Both the position numbers and the translations under genes were made by a program. From Nitrospinaceae bacterium (lineage in GTDB: Bacteria; Nitrospinota; Nitrospinia; Nitrospinales; VA-1), in NCBI GenBank assembly GCA_029261675.1, contig JAJDBA010000334.1, positions 1 through 13,556 on the forward strand: DNA of 13,556 nt. Reading direction: 5' to 3'. Shown one piece after another: positions 6,785 to 13,556 of the stretch. Numbering within the stretch: position 1 is the first letter of the stretch; each line of letters opens with the position of its first letter. Below the pieces are notes generated by a model. That model saw only the letters and a list, made by a program, of their open reading frames with translations, was not told where the DNA came from and searched no databases.

Positions 6785-7192
6785 ATGACGACGACAAAAT
6801 TCAAACTGAATGGATTGGATCATTTTGCTTTAAATGTAAAAGACATGAGTCGTGCAGAAAATTTTTACACTCAGGTTCTTGGGTTTCCCGTTATTCATAG
6901 AACCGAGACCAAAGCGGGGTTGAAGCATATTGAAATAGATACAGGTAATGTCGCTATCGCATTATTTGAATCTCCTGATTTAGATTTAAAAGCAGCCCAT
7001 AAAACCATGACCGATGACGGTTATCTGCACTTCGCCTTCGGTTCTTCTTACGATCAATTCGATGCCACCATGCAGGCTCTTAAAGAGGATGGCGTTGAAA
7101 TGGACGGAGAGCCACGTGATTGGGGACAAAGTGTTTCAGTCTATTTTCGCGATCCCGACGACCATCAACTGGAAATAAATTTTTCTAAATAA
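6785..7192 (+). CDS. VOC superfamily protein (glyoxalase/extradiol dioxygenase fold)
   Basis: A 135-residue cytoplasmic protein of the vicinal oxygen chelate fold, which uses a divalent metal on substrates such as glutathione adducts, catechols or fosfomycin. Two beta-alpha-beta-beta-beta modules are visible. H13 (LDHFALNV), H82 (YLHFAFG) and E130 (HQLEINF) form a His-His-Glu metal triad, and the ending DPDDHQLEI is typical of the family. That triad fits dioxygenase- or FosA-like members but does not choose between them. The open frame begins at 6719, but the ATG at 6785 is chosen: AAAGGA lies 8 bases before it and the sigma-54 promoter overlaps the longer version. First gene of the operon; pirin follows after 35 bases. 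A role in quinone/catechol handling is inferred from context only. Confidence 0.88.
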   Translation: MTTTKFKLNGLDHFALNVKDMSRAENFYTQVLGFPVIHRTETKAGLKHIEIDTGNVAIALFESPDLDLKAAHKTMTDDGYLHFAFGSSYDQFDATMQALKEDGVEMDGEPRDWGQSVSVYFRDPDDHQLEINFSK

Positions 7193-7227
7193 GAAAGACC
7201 CGTTAAAGCTAAAAAAGGAATAGCATC

Positions 7228-8016
7228 ATGATAAAAAATGAAACGGCACTTGAAATAAAAATTTACCCGCCTGAGACACAGGCCGCAGGACAGTTTGATG
7301 GCGGTCGTATCACTGAAACCAAGCCCATTGGGTTTCCTCATGAAGGCCCCGCAATTAAAAACCTGGGCCCCCTCTTTTATTGGGCCTGGGCGACCGCGAA
7401 GGGATATGGGAAAATTGGATTACACCCTCATCAGGCTTTTGAAATTATGAGCTACGCTCTGGAAGGGGAGATCGGCCATTACGACACACTGGGAAACCGA
7501 AGTCGAGTGCAGGCTGGGGGGGCTCAAGTGATGCAAGCTGGTTCTGGCATTTCCCACGAAGAAGAAACGGTAGGCGAGTTCAATGATTTTTTTCAAATCT
7601 GGTTTGATCCAGGTGTTCAAAAAGCGCTTCACAATAAACCGACATATAACGAATACAAACATGATGATTTTCTAATAGAAAAACAAGATGGCGCTATCAT
7701 CAAAAATATCCTTGGAGAAAACTCACCGATCTCTCTTCAATCTGAAGCTAGCATGAAAGATATCTCCATTGAAGGGGGGCATAAATTTCAATTTTCCCTT
7801 GATTCAGGAAAAACTCTGACACTAGTGGTTATTTCAGGTAAAGGTATTTTGTTCGACCTGCAGACGGGCACGAAACATTATCTTAATAAGAAAGACTTTG
7901 CTTTGGTTCATGCAAAGCATCATGGAGAAATTTCCATTCAGGCTGAATCCCCTTTTCGCTTGGCGGCTCTTGAAGTGCCGGCACAGGTAGACTACTCATT
8001 GTACAGAAATCGATAA
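7228..8016 (+). CDS. Pirin family protein (cupin; possible quercetinase)
   Basis: A 262-residue bicupin protein of the pirin family, most likely cytoplasmic. Bacterial and human pirins bind iron, and several cleave the flavonol quercetin; others act as redox-sensitive partners of regulators. The metal ligands of the N-terminal cupin are all present: H66 and H68 in LHPHQAFE, and H110 and E112 in GSGISHEEE, matching the spacing of His56, His58, His101 and Glu103 in human pirin. Residues FYWAWATAKGYGKIGLHPH show the usual segment before the ligands. The C-terminal cupin (about 165-255) is present but shows no metal motif, as usual. AAGGAA precedes the ATG by about 8 bases. DoxX begins 13 bases after the stop, so the genes are surely co-transcribed. 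Confidence 0.92.
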   Translation: MIKNETALEIKIYPPETQAAGQFDGGRITETKPIGFPHEGPAIKNLGPLFYWAWATAKGYGKIGLHPHQAFEIMSYALEGEIGHYDTLGNRSRVQAGGAQVMQAGSGISHEEETVGEFNDFFQIWFDPGVQKALHNKPTYNEYKHDDFLIEKQDGAIIKNILGENSPISLQSEASMKDISIEGGHKFQFSLDSGKTLTLVVISGKGILFDLQTGTKHYLNKKDFALVHAKHHGEISIQAESPFRLAALEVPAQVDYSLYRNR

Positions 8017-8029
8017 AAAGGAAAATATT

Positions 8030-8497
8030 ATGAAGGCTTTTTTTCAAACAGATGAAAACATCAACAACCTTATTATACGAGTGATGCTTGGCATCGTTGT
8101 GTTCCCTCATGGGGCGCAAAAACTTCTGGGTTGGTTCGGCGGATACGGGTTAGAAGGAACCTTGGGGTTTTTTACAGATAAATTAGGGGTGCCTTTAATC
8201 ATCGCCCTATTAGTTATTTTGGGTGAATCGTTAGGAGCGTTGGGATTAATAACAGGGTTTCTGACCCGGTTCTGCGCAATGGGAGTATTAATGATCATGG
8301 CGGGAGCCATCGTCATGTCGCATGGCGCTAATGGATTTTTCATGAACTGGTCAGGTAAGCAAGTCGGTGAAGGTTTTGAATATCATATTCTGGCTATTGC
8401 CTTATGCATTCCACTATTAATCAGTGGAGGTGGCCGATTTTCTGCTGATGGCTTTATCGCAAAACGGTTTTCTACTTTACTGGATCACAAATCTTAA
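8030..8497 (+). CDS. DoxX family inner-membrane protein
   Basis: A 155-residue membrane protein with four hydrophobic segments at about residues 12-30, 53-73, 79-100 and 117-134. FPHGAQKLLGWFGGYGLEGT (25-44) is the characteristic DoxX segment. The family includes subunits of terminal quinol oxidases in archaea and, in bacteria, CatD of Bacillus subtilis, encoded with a catechol dioxygenase, and DoxX of the mycobacterial membrane-associated oxidoreductase complex. The biochemical role is not settled; it is thought to take part in thiol or quinone redox reactions at the membrane. AAAAGGAAAA lies shortly before the ATG. It is the third gene of the sigma-54 operon, with the nitroreductase 34 bases downstream. 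Confidence 0.9.
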   Translation: MKAFFQTDENINNLIIRVMLGIVVFPHGAQKLLGWFGGYGLEGTLGFFTDKLGVPLIIALLVILGESLGALGLITGFLTRFCAMGVLMIMAGAIVMSHGANGFFMNWSGKQVGEGFEYHILAIALCIPLLISGGGRFSADGFIAKRFSTLLDHKS

Positions 8498-8531
8498 ATC
8501 TTTTTTACAAATTCACTTAATAGGACTCATC

Positions 8532-9152
8532 ATGGAATTTTCAAAAACAATCCAACAACGCCAATCTGTCAAATCTTATCGAACCGACAAAGTCATCAGC
8601 GATTCCGACCTGGATGAGTTAATGCAAGAAGTGGTGCTCAGCCCCAGCTCATTCAATCTACAACATTGGAAGTTCATAGCTGTTAAAAGCAATGACACCA
8701 AAAAGAAAATAAGGGAAGCCGCCTGGGGACAAGAGCATGTTGAAAGCTGTTCCTTTTTAATAGCTGTTTGTGGGAATTTAAACGCTTTTGAGGATGCACC
8801 CATTATCTACCAAGATGTCGACCCAAGCATAAAAGGTAAAGTTTTACCTATGATCAAGGGTTTTTATGAAAATAAAAAACAACTGCAAAGAGACGAAGCC
8901 ATTCGAAGTGCCTCTCTGGCAGCAATGACCCTTATGTTTGGCGCAGTCAACAGAGGGTGGGACACTTGCCCGATGATCGGGTTCGACCCCGAAGCCGTTT
9001 CACAAATATTAGAGCTCGATGAATCTCATATTCCGGTGATGTTACTGACCCTTGGCTACAGAAAAGAAAATCCACGTCCCAGGTCGCCACGAAGGCCCAT
9101 AGCCGAAGTAGTAAAAATGGACACTCTCAATGGACCGGGACTCATGTCATGA
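8532..9152 (+). CDS. Nitroreductase family FMN oxidoreductase (MhqN/YodC-like)
   Basis: A 206-residue cytoplasmic flavoprotein, expected to be a dimer that uses NAD(P)H to reduce quinones or nitro compounds. RQSVKSY (10-16) and SPSSFNLQHWKF (37-48) are FMN-binding segments, and TCPMIGFDPEA (145-155) and LTLGYRKENPRPRSPRRP (172-189) complete the family pattern. NLQHW, in place of the commoner NxQPW, and the closing segment resemble Bacillus YodC and MhqN as I remember them. The open frame reaches back to 8424, inside doxX, but ATG at 8532 has AGGA 6 bases upstream and begins the family's N-terminus, so it was chosen. Last gene of the operon. A perfect dyad CTCATG-T-CATGAG (9141-9153) covers its stop, but no T-run follows. 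Confidence 0.9.
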   Translation: MEFSKTIQQRQSVKSYRTDKVISDSDLDELMQEVVLSPSSFNLQHWKFIAVKSNDTKKKIREAAWGQEHVESCSFLIAVCGNLNAFEDAPIIYQDVDPSIKGKVLPMIKGFYENKKQLQRDEAIRSASLAAMTLMFGAVNRGWDTCPMIGFDPEAVSQILELDESHIPVMLLTLGYRKENPRPRSPRRPIAEVVKMDTLNGPGLMS

Positions 9153-9187
9153 GTCTAGTTCTCTGAACTCACCGCTCTATCAAAAAT

Positions 9188-9216
9188 TTAAATTTCGTTT
9201 GTTGAAATGTTATAAT
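9188..9216 (+). promoter_or_regulatory. Extended -10 promoter of the DAHP synthase gene
   Basis: TATAAT at 9211-9216 is a perfect -10 and is preceded by TG and one base (9208-9210), the extended -10 form. The -35 at 9188 (TTAAAT, 17-base spacer) is weak, as is common with extended -10 promoters. Transcription would start near 9223. This separates the gene from the sigma-54 operon upstream. Confidence 0.65.
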
Positions 9217-9249
9217 GCCACAAGTTAACTCAATTTAAGGCGATTTTTT

Positions 9250-10278
9250 ATGATTATAGTAATGTCACCGAGTGCCACACCCGAGCAAATAGAAAAGGTA
9301 AGAAAAACCATTCAGGAGTTGGGTTACACACCGCACGAAATCGCCGGAGTAGAACGCAAAGTAATCGGTGCGGTTGGTGACGAACGCGGTAAAGATAGAC
9401 TGCAAGCCCTTGAGACGATGGCAGGAGTAGAAAGCGTCTTCCCCATTTTAAAACCTTATAAACTTGCCAGCCGCGAAGTCAAATCTGTCAACTCAATAAT
9501 ACAAGCAGATGGCGTTTCGGTTGGTGGCGAAGAAATTGCTATTATCGCAGGACCTTGTTCGGTAGAAAGCAAAGACCAGATTTGCACCACTGCGAAACTT
9601 GTAAAAGAATCGGGCGCAAATTTTCTTCGGGGTGGCGCCTATAAACCACGCACCTCACCTTATAGCTTCCAAGGTATGGAAGAAGATGGACTCAAATTAC
9701 TGGCCGAGGCCAAAAAAGTATCGGGACTGCCCATCGTCACCGAAATTATGAATCCTAGAGAAATTGAACTAGTGGTAAAATACGCCGACATCCTACAAGT
9801 GGGCGCCCGAAATATGCAAAACTTTTCTTTATTAAAAGAATTGGGCCGAGTGAATAAGCCGATCCTTTTAAAACGCGGCATGATGAATACCATTAAAGAA
9901 TTTTTGATGTCTGCGGAGTATGTTTTGTCAGAAGGGAACAGTGACGTGATCCTCTGTGAGAGAGGCATTCGAACTTTTGAGACAGCAACTCGAAACACCT
10001 TAGATATAAGCTGCATACCGGTACTTAAAAAAGAGACGCATTTACCCATTGTCATTGACCCCAGCCATGCAACGGGGCATTGGGATATGGTGGAATCCAT
10101 GTCCCGAGCTTCCATTGCCGCCGGGGCAGATGGATTGATCATTGAAGTTCACCCCGACCCAGTAAAAGCATTTTCAGACGGGCCGCAATCTCTTAAGCCT
10201 TCCAAATTTGCCCGACTTATGAAAAATCTGCGCCCTTTTGCAGAATTAATGGGGCGCACTTTGAGACCCACCTCATAA
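9250..10278 (+). CDS. aroF: 3-deoxy-7-phosphoheptulonate synthase, type I-beta (DAHP synthase)
   Basis: The first enzyme of the shikimate pathway: it joins phosphoenolpyruvate and erythrose 4-phosphate to DAHP in the cytoplasm. The 342 residues contain an N-terminal ferredoxin-like/ACT-like domain (about 1-70) and a TIM barrel (about 85-335), the layout of the Thermotoga maritima enzyme. Metal ligands are C103 (AGPCSVES), H273 (DPSHATGHW), E299 and D310 (IEVHPDPVKAFSDG), each one residue beyond the positions known in T. maritima. RGGAYKPRTSPYSFQG (127-142) binds phosphoenolpyruvate. The N-terminal domain implies feedback inhibition by tyrosine or phenylalanine. AAGG lies 9 bases before the ATG. 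The symbol aroF is the common label for this type; aroG is also used. Confidence 0.94.
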   Translation: MIIVMSPSATPEQIEKVRKTIQELGYTPHEIAGVERKVIGAVGDERGKDRLQALETMAGVESVFPILKPYKLASREVKSVNSIIQADGVSVGGEEIAIIAGPCSVESKDQICTTAKLVKESGANFLRGGAYKPRTSPYSFQGMEEDGLKLLAEAKKVSGLPIVTEIMNPREIELVVKYADILQVGARNMQNFSLLKELGRVNKPILLKRGMMNTIKEFLMSAEYVLSEGNSDVILCERGIRTFETATRNTLDISCIPVLKKETHLPIVIDPSHATGHWDMVESMSRASIAAGADGLIIEVHPDPVKAFSDGPQSLKPSKFARLMKNLRPFAELMGRTLRPTS

Positions 10279-10392
10279 AAGCAACCACCTAACTTCTTGA
10301 ATTTTTAAGGTTTTGGGTTTATTCTGAATCCGGTTTGGACTTTATTTTCGGGGCATGATTCTGAATGCCTCGCACCTCGTGCAGAGCCTAGG

Positions 10393-13095
10393 ATGAACGA
10401 ACTCTATTTAGCGAATCGCAACCTTTCTGAAACGTATCGACAAACACTTCAGGAAAAAAATTCTACGCTTCACCCGTCAGAAACATTTTCTGGCGAAACC
10501 GATATAAACCCACAGAAATATTATTTAGATTTCAAAGATCGTGCATTGAGGTTTGTTCAAAACGAGACCGAACTTCTAAAAAAAGAATGCCTTCAATCGG
10601 ATAACTCGCATCTTATTTTACTTAAACAAACGGCATTGGTTGACACCATTGTTCAAGCCGCTTTTACTTCGGCGCTATGGTTTTTCAATCGACAGAATAA
10701 GCAGGACTTAGACGATAAAACGGCCCCTCTCGCCATTTTAGCTCGTGGAGGTTATGGCCGAGAAGAAATGTATTTTCGGTCTGACGTTGATATTCAGATA
10801 GTTTTCCAATCTTCTTTGGGTGACGAGAAAAAAAAATGGACCGAAGAAATCAGCGGACATTTTGAATATCTTTTTACTTTTCAGGATATTTTCTCAACCT
10901 CTGGAAATTCCCGCTACACCGAAAACGAATCTTTTGAAAAAGACCTTAGCCAGGAAAACATAGCGCAGTTTCTTGCCCTTCTGGAACACCGTTTTGTTAC
11001 TGGGAATATTCTTGTCTATAAAAAATTCAAAAGCTCAATTAAAACCGTCAGCCTGATGCATCAGGAAGAAATCACCAAGCATTGCTTGAGTCACGGCGAC
11101 TATTATGAAGTTCAAAACACCGTGTTTAAGCAGGAACCGGATATAAAAGAAGAACTGCAAAGACTATATTGGGCCTTAGCTTCTGTCCGCATAATTCAAA
11201 AAATTGAAAAAACCAATCAGTTTGAATTGCTAAACGACCTCTTCGCCAAAAATTTGATAAGCCCGCTAGCGTTCAAAAGCATGCAAAAGGGGCTCAATTT
11301 TGTATCGAAAGTACGCCTGCTCTTGCATACCCTACAACAAGGGGCGCATAGGGATGTGATGAGCTATGAAGTAAGAGAAAAGATAGCAGAGTCAATGGGC
11401 TACAAAGTAAGAGCCTTCTTCCATGAATACTTTTTTGAAGCAGTGTATCCGCTCAAACGGTTCAGCCGCAATCTCTACTGGGAAAGCGTGGCTGCCGATA
11501 CTAAAAAACAAAAAAATCTTTCTGAACATTTTTCTCTAAACACCCAGAATCAGATTTTTTTTGAAAAAGATCCCGAGAGTTTATTTTCTAATAATCCTCT
11601 CTGGTTTTTTAAAGTTTTCATATGGGTTGCAGAAAGAAATTACTATTTATCCTATGAAGTGACCCGAACCGTCGAACAGCATGTCGATCAGGTCTCTCCC
11701 ATTTTTACTGACGATGCTTCTAACCAGGAAATCCAGAATAGCTTCAAACGGATTATTCGAGGGAAATATTTTTCAAAGACCCTTCGCCTATTGCATGAAT
11801 TTGGGATACTCGAAAATTTTTTGATTCCTGAATTTAAAAATCTTCGAGGTCTATTGCAAGATATCTACGTCCATAAGTTTCCTACCGACGTCCACGTTCT
11901 TGCAGCTTTGGATGCTTTGAACCAATTGGAGTTTCGCGATACTGCTGATCCGTTTCTTGCAGAACTTTACCATTCCCAAAAAGATAAAACCGCACTCAAA
12001 CTTGCAGTATTGCTACACGATATCGGGAAAGGGGTCAAAGTAGGAGACCAGAATGAAGAACTGGTAGGGGCCCGGTTGATCCCAAAAATCCTTGAAAAGC
12101 TCGGGTATAACGACAAACCAAAGCGGGTGGAAGACATCGCCTTTTTGGTTGAAAAACACCTGACGCTGTATGACCTCATGTTGCTCGACCCGGAAGCAGA
12201 TGACACCTATGACATGGTACTGGATCTGGTGAACCATGATAAAGAACGGCTAAAATTGCTGGTACTACTTACCCATGCAGACCGCGGTGGAACCAAGATG
12301 AATATGTCCGCCACACAGATTCAACAATTGAAACTTTTTTACCAATACACACTGCACCACAAAACACGTGAAAGTGTTCCAAACACCATTAAGCTTGAGT
12401 TTTTGAAAATGGTGCGCTTGCCTCGCGAGTTGCAGTCGCAACTTGAAATTTATTACAAATTCAGTCAGTCCAAAAAACCGTTCATGGCTGAAATGTTGTT
12501 TAATCCTGGTCAACCTTCTGACTTGATCGTTTGCACTCAGGACACTCAGGGGTTTCTCCATAAAATCTCTGCTGTTCTTGCGTACAATCAGCTCGATATA
12601 GTACAAGCCAACATCCAAACCATGAAAGATAAAGTATTCGATATCTTCAAGGTGATCAACTCTTCAGGCGATCCTATCGATTATGGCGATTTCTTTTTCA
12701 TCCAAAATCGAATCCAGGAAGACCTGCAAAAGATTTTTATAGAGAAGCAACCCTTGGCAACCGTTTTTAACGGCAGAACTTTTGGGAATAATGTAGAAAA
12801 TACGCACTTTCAAAATATTAAGCTGAAAATGAAAACAATCGGGCGCTCCGTAAAACTGGCTACCCATAACCTTCCCGGAACATTTATGATGGAGACAAAA
12901 GTATTTGCCGATGCAAACATGGAGTGCCAGAAAGCAGTTGTTCATACGCATCAAGGCACAGCCTCTAATGTGTTTTATTTGCGTCCGCAAGATGTATCAG
13001 AAATAATGAACCATGAGGACCATTTCATAAAAACTTTCACTAAAGCCCTGACACCGCTTCTTACTGGAAAATCTATTTTTTACAGGAGGAAATAA
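10393..13095 (+). CDS. glnD: [Protein-PII] uridylyltransferase / uridylyl-removing enzyme
   Basis: The nitrogen sensor that adds UMP to PII proteins when glutamine is low and removes it when glutamine is high. The 900 residues match the E. coli enzyme (890). The nucleotidyltransferase domain has ARGGYGREE (117-125) with S130, D131 and D133 (RSDVDIQI). A PII-uridylyltransferase helical region follows. The HD phosphohydrolase domain has LLHDIGKG with H542 and D543, and VEKHLTLYDLMLLDPEADD. Two C-terminal ACT domains sense glutamine: the first starts near residue 709 (DLIVCTQDTQGFLHKISAVL), the second near 817 (VKLATHNLPGTFMME). In the second, the usual DRPGL segment reads NLPGT. The ATG at 10393 has only a weak AGAG upstream. 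A secreted TPR gene follows 3 bases after the stop. Confidence 0.93.
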   Translation: MNELYLANRNLSETYRQTLQEKNSTLHPSETFSGETDINPQKYYLDFKDRALRFVQNETELLKKECLQSDNSHLILLKQTALVDTIVQAAFTSALWFFNRQNKQDLDDKTAPLAILARGGYGREEMYFRSDVDIQIVFQSSLGDEKKKWTEEISGHFEYLFTFQDIFSTSGNSRYTENESFEKDLSQENIAQFLALLEHRFVTGNILVYKKFKSSIKTVSLMHQEEITKHCLSHGDYYEVQNTVFKQEPDIKEELQRLYWALASVRIIQKIEKTNQFELLNDLFAKNLISPLAFKSMQKGLNFVSKVRLLLHTLQQGAHRDVMSYEVREKIAESMGYKVRAFFHEYFFEAVYPLKRFSRNLYWESVAADTKKQKNLSEHFSLNTQNQIFFEKDPESLFSNNPLWFFKVFIWVAERNYYLSYEVTRTVEQHVDQVSPIFTDDASNQEIQNSFKRIIRGKYFSKTLRLLHEFGILENFLIPEFKNLRGLLQDIYVHKFPTDVHVLAALDALNQLEFRDTADPFLAELYHSQKDKTALKLAVLLHDIGKGVKVGDQNEELVGARLIPKILEKLGYNDKPKRVEDIAFLVEKHLTLYDLMLLDPEADDTYDMVLDLVNHDKERLKLLVLLTHADRGGTKMNMSATQIQQLKLFYQYTLHHKTRESVPNTIKLEFLKMVRLPRELQSQLEIYYKFSQSKKPFMAEMLFNPGQPSDLIVCTQDTQGFLHKISAVLAYNQLDIVQANIQTMKDKVFDIFKVINSSGDPIDYGDFFFIQNRIQEDLQKIFIEKQPLATVFNGRTFGNNVENTHFQNIKLKMKTIGRSVKLATHNLPGTFMMETKVFADANMECQKAVVHTHQGTASNVFYLRPQDVSEIMNHEDHFIKTFTKALTPLLTGKSIFYRRK
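13084..13089 (+). promoter_or_regulatory. Strong Shine-Dalgarno that decides an ATT start
   Basis: AGGAGG lies in the last codons of glnD, 9 bases before the ATT at 13099. It is the strongest ribosome site in the window and has no ATG, GTG or TTG at a workable distance after it, in any frame. Confidence 0.7.
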
Positions 13096-13098
13096 AAA

Positions 13099-13556
13099 AT
13101 TAAAAAACAACACTCATTGATAATAATCCTGCTGCTGATTTTTTCAGTATGTGTCAGTCTTTCATTCGCTCAAGACTCAGAAGCAGAACCCTATGAAGAT
13201 GCGCTCAAAAAAGCCCTTGAACTTGATAAAGATGGTTTTTACGAAGAGGCTATAGGGTATTGGGAGAAATCACTCAAAGATTCGCCATCAAATATCAGGC
13301 TTTATTCCAGTCTCAAAATATCCAGAACCTATACCCGGCAGAACAACCTGATTCGCGCTGAAGAAATTTCCCAGGCTCTTACAAAAAGCCACCCACAACG
13401 TTATGAGTCATGGTTCAATTATGCCAACACGTCAGGTGCCCTGAAGAAATACTCCCAAACCATATCCGCTTACAAAAAAAGCATCGAGATCAAACCCAAA
13501 GAAGGGTTAGGAAAAGTGGGTCTTGCTTTCGCTTATTTTGGCGATGAGCAACCCGA
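13099..13556 (+). CDS. Secreted TPR-repeat protein, probable ATT start, cut by window edge
   Basis: A reading frame runs open from the glnD stop to the window edge (152 codons plus two bases). From ATT at 13099 it begins (M)KKQHS, followed by a hydrophobic core LIIILLLIFSVCVSLSFA and a likely signal peptidase cut before QDSEAE, so the protein is exported. The rest holds about three tetratricopeptide repeats (for example ALKKALELDKDGFYEEAIGYW and TISAYKKSIEIKP), which bind proteins. No in-frame ATG or GTG occurs before the mature part; TTG at 13117 is 27 bases from the AGGAGG, too far, and would remove the positively charged end of the signal peptide. ATT is therefore the best start, unless a sequencing error replaced ATG. 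The distance of 3 bases from the glnD stop suggests co-transcription. The function is unknown. Confidence 0.75.
   Translation, partial: MKKQHSLIIILLLIFSVCVSLSFAQDSEAEPYEDALKKALELDKDGFYEEAIGYWEKSLKDSPSNIRLYSSLKISRTYTRQNNLIRAEEISQALTKSHPQRYESWFNYANTSGALKKYSQTISAYKKSIEIKPKEGLGKVGLAFAYFGDEQP

Noticed and set aside
6785..7192. FosA-type fosfomycin resistance protein
   Set aside because: Length and metal triad are compatible, but residues specific to FosA could not be recognised and the operon context points elsewhere.
9141..9171. Dyads CTCATG-T-CATGAG and AGTTC-TCT-GAACT at the end of the nitroreductase gene as a terminator
   Set aside because: No T-run follows, and the first dyad lies in coding sequence; an intrinsic terminator is not supported.
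9660..10142. 160-codon open frame opposite the DAHP synthase gene
   Set aside because: It is antisense to a gene whose catalytic residues are all intact; no ribosome site or family features.
10320..10367. ATTCTGAAT repeated 37 bases apart before glnD
   Set aside because: It is a 9-base AT-rich repeat with no dyad or promoter relation; chance is likely.

Overview
The window reads as chromosomal DNA from a free-living Gram-negative bacterium with moderately AT-rich DNA by eye. It carries housekeeping genes (leucine and aromatic amino acid synthesis, PII uridylylation) beside a sigma-54-controlled stress operon. Gene families alone do not fix the lineage; a Nitrospinota- or Deltaproteobacteria-like host is my guess, held weakly. 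There are no tRNA or rRNA genes, CRISPR arrays, insertion sequences or phage genes.

Left part (1-3228): a leuC-type isopropylmalate dehydratase large subunit lies on the minus strand, with what is probably the first codons of the next gene (leuD expected) at the edge. A radical SAM/SPASM protein is transcribed away from it. A small three-repeat ankyrin gene follows on the minus strand with a good promoter, flanked by two inverted copies of a short GC-rich repeat.

Middle part (3229-6571): an SLC13/DASS-type anion transporter and a single-domain rhodanese form a two-gene unit. The transporter's stop codon lies inside a tandem 21-bp duplication whose differences preserve dyad symmetry. Convergent to them is a PAS-AAA+-Fis sigma-54 activator starting with GTG.

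Core observation (6572-9152): in the divergent gap upstream of the activator sits a near-consensus -24/-12 (sigma-54) promoter, with dyad-symmetric candidate activator sites about 65-110 bp further upstream. It reads into four tightly spaced genes: a VOC (glyoxalase/dioxygenase-fold) protein, pirin, a DoxX membrane protein and an MhqN/YodC-like nitroreductase. VOC, DoxX and nitroreductase proteins are also products of the quinone/catechol-responsive genes of Bacillus subtilis, which are controlled there by MarR/DUF24-type repressors. Here the same kind of set appears to be run by a sigma-54 activator with its own PAS sensor. I infer an electrophile (quinone, catechol or nitro-aromatic) detoxification operon with an uncommon form of control.

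Right part (9153-13556): a type I-beta DAHP synthase with its own extended -10 promoter, then glnD (PII uridylyltransferase/uridylyl-removing enzyme), then a secreted TPR protein cut by the window edge. The TPR gene has a strong Shine-Dalgarno but no ATG, GTG or TTG at the right distance; ATT is the best start.
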